Source of the DNA: Burkholderia ubonensis
GTDB taxonomy: Bacteria; Pseudomonadota; Gammaproteobacteria; Burkholderiales; Burkholderiaceae
NCBI RefSeq assembly: GCF_001718695.1
Contig: NZ_CP013420.1
Span: forward strand, 2,728,001 to 2,792,000
Length of the DNA stretch: 64,000 nucleotides
Direction of reading: 5' to 3'
Part shown: positions 60,513 to 64,000 of the stretch, in pieces
How the letters are laid out: each line of letters opens with the position of its first letter
Position numbering within the stretch: position 1 is the stretch's first letter
The notes under the pieces: generated by a model
The model's database searches: none
Told to the model about the DNA's origin: nothing
What the model saw: only the letters and a program-made list of their open reading frames with translations
Program-made: the position numbers and the translations under genes

Positions 60513-62639
60513 ATGAACGCATCCACCTCTCCCGATACCGGCACGGTCACGCATGAGCGGCGCGACAAGGTGCTCGTCGTCACGATCGACCATCCGCCCG
60601 TCAATGCGCTGTCCGCCGACGTCCGGCGCGGCCTCGCCGACGCGCTCGACGCCGCGCAGCACGACGCCGCGATCCACGCGGTGCTGATCGTCGGCGCCGG
60701 GCGCAACTTCATCGCGGGCGCGGACATCCGCGAATTCGGCAAGCCGGCGGCGCCGCCGTCGCTGCCCGACGTGTGCGAGCGGATCGAGTCGAGCGCGAAG
60801 CCGGTCGTGGTCGCGCTGCACGGCGCGACGCTCGGCGGCGGCCTCGAAGTCGCGCTCGCCGCGCATTACCGGCTCGCGGTGCCGGGCGCGAAGCTCGGGC
60901 TGCCCGAAGTGACGCTCGGCCTGCTGCCGGGCGCGGGCGGCACGCAGCGCGCGCCGCGGCTGATCGGCGCGAAGGCCGCGCTCGACCTGATGCTGTCCGG
61001 CCGCCACGCGAGCGCGGACGAGGCGCTCGCGCTCGGCCTCGTGGACCGCCTCGCGCACAGCGACGACACGCTCGCCGAAGGGCTCGCGTACGTGCAGGAG
61101 CTGCTGTCGCTCGGCGCGAGCGCGCGGCGCACGCGCGACGCGCAGGGGCTCGCGGACCGCGCGGCCGCGCAAGCCGCGATCGACGCGGCGCGCGCCGAGC
61201 TCGCGAAGAAGTCGCGCGGGCTGTTCTCGCCCGCGAAGATCGTCGACGCGGTCGAGGCCGCGCTCACGCTGTCGTTCGACATGGGGATGAGGCTCGAGCG
61301 CAGCTTGTTTCTGGCGTGCGTCGACAGCCCGCAGCGCGCGGGCCTCGTGCACGCGTTCTTCGCGGAGCGCGAGGCCGCGAAGGCGCCCGAGGCGCGCCGC
61401 GCGAGCGCGCGGCCGGTCGAGCGGATCGGCGTGGTCGGCGGCGGCACGATGGGCGCGGGCATCGCGATCGCGGCGCTCGACGCGGGGCTGCCGGTGACGA
61501 TGATCGAGCGCGACGACGCATCGCTCGCGCGCGGCCGCGCGCACGTCGAGAAGGTGTACGACGGCCTCGTCGCGAAAGGCCGGATGACGCCCGCCGCGCA
61601 TGCGGCGCGGATGGCGCGCTTCAAGGGCAGCACGTCGTACGACGCGCTCGCGCAGGCCGACGTCGTGATCGAGGCCGTGTTCGAGGACATCGCGGTCAAG
61701 GAGGCCGTGTTCGCCGAACTCGCGCGCGCGTGCAAGCCGGGCGCGGTGCTCGCGACCAACACGTCGTATCTCGACATCGACCGGATCGCCGCGAGCATCG
61801 ACCGGCCGTCCGACGTGATCGGCCTGCATTTCTTCTCGCCGGCCAACGTGATGAAGCTGCTCGAGATCGTCGTGCCGGCGCGCGTGAGCCCCGACGTCGT
61901 CGCGACCGCGTTCGAGCTTGCGAAGAAGCTGAAGAAGACGCCGGTGCGCGCGGGCGTGTGCGACGGCTTCATCGGCAACCGCATCCTCGCCGTCTACCGC
62001 ACCGCGGCCGACTACCTGATGGAAGACGGCGCGTCGCCGTACCAGATCGACGCTGCGGTGCGTGCGTTCGGCTTCCCGATGGGGCCGTTCCAGGTCGTCG
62101 ACCTCGCGGGCGGCGACATCGGCTGGGCGGCCCGCAAGCGCCGCGCGGCGACGCGCGATCCGCGCGCCCGCTATGTCGGGATTTCCGACCGGCTGTGCGA
62201 ACGCGGCTGGTTCGGCCAGAAGACCGGGCGCGGCTACTACCTGTATCCGGACGGCGCGCGCACCGGCACGCCCGATCCGGAAGTGGCGGCGATCGTCGCC
62301 GACGAGCGCGCGAGCAAGGGCGTCACGCCGCGCGCGTTCACCGACGACGAAATCCTGCGCCGCTACCTCGCCGCGATGATCAACGAAGGCGCGAACGTCG
62401 TGCACGAAAGGATCGCGCTGCGCCCGCTCGACGTCGACGCGGTGTTCCTGCACGGCTACGGCTTTCCGCGCCATCGCGGCGGGCCGATGCATTACGCGGA
62501 CACGGTCGGCCTCGCGAACGTGCTCGCCGACATCCGCGCGTTCGCGAAGGAGGATCCGCTGTTCTGGAAGCCGTCGCCGCTCATCGTCGAGCTCGTCGCG
62601 CGCGGCGCGAACTTCGCGAGCCTGAATCGCCTCGACTGA
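60513..62639 (+). CDS. Multifunctional beta-oxidation protein (enoyl-CoA hydratase / 3-hydroxyacyl-CoA dehydrogenase)
   Basis: A 708-residue fusion like FadJ/FadB alpha subunits. Residues about 1-200 are the hydratase (AGRNFIAGADIREF, LGGGLEVALAAHYRLA). The NAD-binding domain starts near residue 310 (IGVVGGGTMGAGIAIAAL). The two C-terminal HAD domains follow (GFIGNRILAVYRTAADYLMEDGASP and GFPRHRGGPMHYAD). With the acyl-CoA dehydrogenases after it, it makes most of a degradation cycle for fatty or dicarboxylic acyl-CoA. It starts at MNASTSPDTG. Confidence 0.92.
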   Translation: MNASTSPDTGTVTHERRDKVLVVTIDHPPVNALSADVRRGLADALDAAQHDAAIHAVLIVGAGRNFIAGADIREFGKPAAPPSLPDVCERIESSAKPVVVALHGATLGGGLEVALAAHYRLAVPGAKLGLPEVTLGLLPGAGGTQRAPRLIGAKAALDLMLSGRHASADEALALGLVDRLAHSDDTLAEGLAYVQELLSLGASARRTRDAQGLADRAAAQAAIDAARAELAKKSRGLFSPAKIVDAVEAALTLSFDMGMRLERSLFLACVDSPQRAGLVHAFFAEREAAKAPEARRASARPVERIGVVGGGTMGAGIAIAALDAGLPVTMIERDDASLARGRAHVEKVYDGLVAKGRMTPAAHAARMARFKGSTSYDALAQADVVIEAVFEDIAVKEAVFAELARACKPGAVLATNTSYLDIDRIAASIDRPSDVIGLHFFSPANVMKLLEIVVPARVSPDVVATAFELAKKLKKTPVRAGVCDGFIGNRILAVYRTAADYLMEDGASPYQIDAAVRAFGFPMGPFQVVDLAGGDIGWAARKRRAATRDPRARYVGISDRLCERGWFGQKTGRGYYLYPDGARTGTPDPEVAAIVADERASKGVTPRAFTDDEILRRYLAAMINEGANVVHERIALRPLDVDAVFLHGYGFPRHRGGPMHYADTVGLANVLADIRAFAKEDPLFWKPSPLIVELVARGANFASLNRLD

Positions 62640-62668
62640 ACGCCCACCGCATCTGCCACGGACCGAAC

Positions 62669-63877
62669 ATGGACCTCAATTTCACTCCCGAAGAAGAAGC
62701 GTTCCGCGCCGACGTGCAGCGCTTCCTGCAAGAACAGCTTCCCGAGCGCATCTCGCGCAAGGTGAAGGGCGGGCTGCGCCTGACGCGCGACGACATGCGC
62801 GAATGGCACGCGATCCTCCACGCGCGCGGCTGGCTCGCGAGCCACTGGCCGCGCGAGCACGGCGGCCCCGGCTGGAGCGTCGCGCAGAAGTTCCTGTTCG
62901 ACCACGAGTGCGCGCTCGCGGGCGCGCCGCGCATCGTGCCGTTCGGCGTGAACATGCTCGGCCCGGTGCTGATCAAGTACGGCAGCGACGCGCAGCAGCG
63001 CTACTGGCTGCCGCGCATTCTCGACGGCTCGGACTGGTGGTGCCAGGGCTACTCGGAGCCGGGCGCGGGCTCGGACCTCGCGGCGGTGAAGACGAGCGCG
63101 GTGCGGGGCGTCGACGCGCAGGGCGAGCACTACATCGTGAATGGCCAGAAGACGTGGACCACGCTCGGCCACTACGCGAACATGATCTTCTGCCTCGTGC
63201 GCACCGCGACCGACGTGCGCAAGCAGGAGGGCATCAGCTTCCTGCTGATCGACATGAACACGCCCGGCGTCGAGGTGCGCCCGATCATCACGCTCGACGG
63301 CGAGCACGAGGTGAACGAGGTGTTCTTCACCGACGTGCGCGTGCCGGCCGAGAACCTCGTCGGCGAGGAGAACCGCGGCTGGACCTATGCGAAGTACCTG
63401 CTGACCTACGAGCGCACCAACATCGCGGGCGTCGGCTTCTCGACGGCCGCGCTCGACCGGCTGCGTGCGGTCGCCGCGAAGGTGCGGAAGAACGGCCGGC
63501 CGCTCGCCGACGATCCGTTCTTCGCGGCGCGCGTCGCGCGCGTCGAGATCGAGCTCGAGAACATGAAGACGACCAACCTGCGCGTGCTGGCCGCGGTGGC
63601 GGGCGGCGGCGCGCCGGGCGCGGAAAGCTCGATGCTGAAGATCCGCGGCACGCAGATCCGCCAGGAGATTACCGCGCTGATGCGGCGCGCGATGGGGCCG
63701 TACGCGCAGCCGTTCGTCGACGAAGCGCTCGACGCGGAATACGACGGCGAGCCGGTCGGGCCGGAAGAGGCCGCGAGCGCCGCGCTGCAGTACTTCAACA
63801 ACCGCAAGCTGTCGATCTTCGGCGGCTCGAACGAGATCCAGAAGAACATCATCGCGAAGATGATGCTCGGCTTGTAA
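62669..63877 (+). CDS. Acyl-CoA dehydrogenase, pimeloyl-CoA dehydrogenase large-subunit type
   Basis: A 402-residue flavoenzyme. MDLNFTPEEEAFRADVQRFL, QGYSEPGAGSDLA (FAD and substrate contact), NGQKTWTT, and the C-terminal GGSNEIQKNIIAKMMLGL are acyl-CoA dehydrogenase signatures. The late VFF.DVRVP, and the paired gene just after, match PimC/PimD, the heteromeric pimeloyl-CoA dehydrogenase. The catalytic Glu position cannot be fixed without alignment. It starts 29 bp after the fusion protein gene. Confidence 0.88.
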   Translation: MDLNFTPEEEAFRADVQRFLQEQLPERISRKVKGGLRLTRDDMREWHAILHARGWLASHWPREHGGPGWSVAQKFLFDHECALAGAPRIVPFGVNMLGPVLIKYGSDAQQRYWLPRILDGSDWWCQGYSEPGAGSDLAAVKTSAVRGVDAQGEHYIVNGQKTWTTLGHYANMIFCLVRTATDVRKQEGISFLLIDMNTPGVEVRPIITLDGEHEVNEVFFTDVRVPAENLVGEENRGWTYAKYLLTYERTNIAGVGFSTAALDRLRAVAAKVRKNGRPLADDPFFAARVARVEIELENMKTTNLRVLAAVAGGGAPGAESSMLKIRGTQIRQEITALMRRAMGPYAQPFVDEALDAEYDGEPVGPEEAASAALQYFNNRKLSIFGGSNEIQKNIIAKMMLGL

Positions 63878-63886
63878 GGAACGCTC

Positions 63887-64000
63887 ATGGACTTTCGACA
63901 TACCGAAGACCGCCGGATGCTGGCGGACACGCTGAACCGCTTCATCGGCGAACAGTACGCGTTCCCGGTGCGCGACCGCATCGCGCAGTCGGCGGCAGGC
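63887..64000 (+). CDS. Acyl-CoA dehydrogenase, small-subunit type (3' end outside window)
   Basis: The first 38 codons of a gene that runs off the window. MDFRHTEDRRMLADTLNRFIGEQY resembles the N-terminus of PimD-type acyl-CoA dehydrogenases. AAGGA lies six bases before the ATG, and it begins 9 bp after the preceding dehydrogenase gene, so the two form a likely heteromer. Only the first helix is visible. Confidence 0.72.
   Translation, partial: MDFRHTEDRRMLADTLNRFIGEQYAFPVRDRIAQSAAG

Overview
The window is a GC-rich, gene-dense stretch of betaproteobacterial chromosome. Gene content and order fit Burkholderia sensu stricto, probably the main chromosome: bioAFDB, argS-SPOR-dsbA, a metH split into two genes, phaM, birA-coaX, an mla-type lipid transport operon, and dat-DUF493-lipB-lipA. 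The species cannot be fixed from the sequence alone. I support about 56 protein genes, two of them cut by the window ends. I saw no tRNA, rRNA, insertion sequence, prophage or CRISPR array.

Layout. 1-4.6 kb: end of an indolepyruvate oxidoreductase-like gene, a CPA1 Na+/H+ antiporter, an EAL phosphodiesterase and cutC. 4.6-9.0 kb: biotin operon bioA-bioF-bioD-bioB on the minus strand, the first three joined by ATGA overlaps. 9.4-14.7 kb: secreted hydrolase, YchJ-like protein, short-chain dehydrogenase, beta-carbonic anhydrase, aceK. 15-18 kb: metallo-beta-lactamase hydrolase, a decayed ABC-F ATPase remnant, and a dipeptide-binding protein gene with an in-frame stop. 18.3-18.6 kb: a 320-bp array of 7-bp units. 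18.7-23.5 kb: SDR, dsbA, SPOR protein, argS, DUF1840. 23.6-27.9 kb: methionine synthase in two genes, then DUF3567.

28-36 kb: DUF3108 protein, a divergent IclR regulator and fumarylacetoacetase pair, enoyl-CoA hydratase, phaM, patatin phospholipase, and a diiron ferritin-like protein after a 569-bp empty stretch. 36-41.7 kb: heptose-phosphate adenylyltransferase, then a minus-strand group of birA (frameshifted), coaX, a small membrane protein, a Sel1 protein and a cpdB-like lipoprotein. 42-47.9 kb: mlaE-mlaF-mlaD-lipoprotein operon, VanZ protein, 2Fe-2S protein and alpha/beta hydrolase. 48.4-54.2 kb: D,D-carboxypeptidase, D-amino acid aminotransferase, and lipoate synthesis genes with a LysR/DUF2917 pair inserted. 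54.5-57.4 kb: tauABC-like transporter. 57.4-64 kb: gamma-glutamyltranspeptidase, then a LysR gene divergent from a beta-oxidation / pimeloyl-CoA operon that runs off the end.

Most genes are core metabolism: cofactors (biotin, lipoate, CoA, cobalamin-dependent methionine synthesis), envelope upkeep and fatty or dicarboxylic acid catabolism. I found no convincing new defence or mobile system. The least ordinary signals are the heptad array, the three broken genes (ABC-F remnant, dppA-like nonsense, birA frameshift), an HTH-less BirA next to a bio operon with a 14-bp tandem repeat in its leader, and several palindromic candidate operators.
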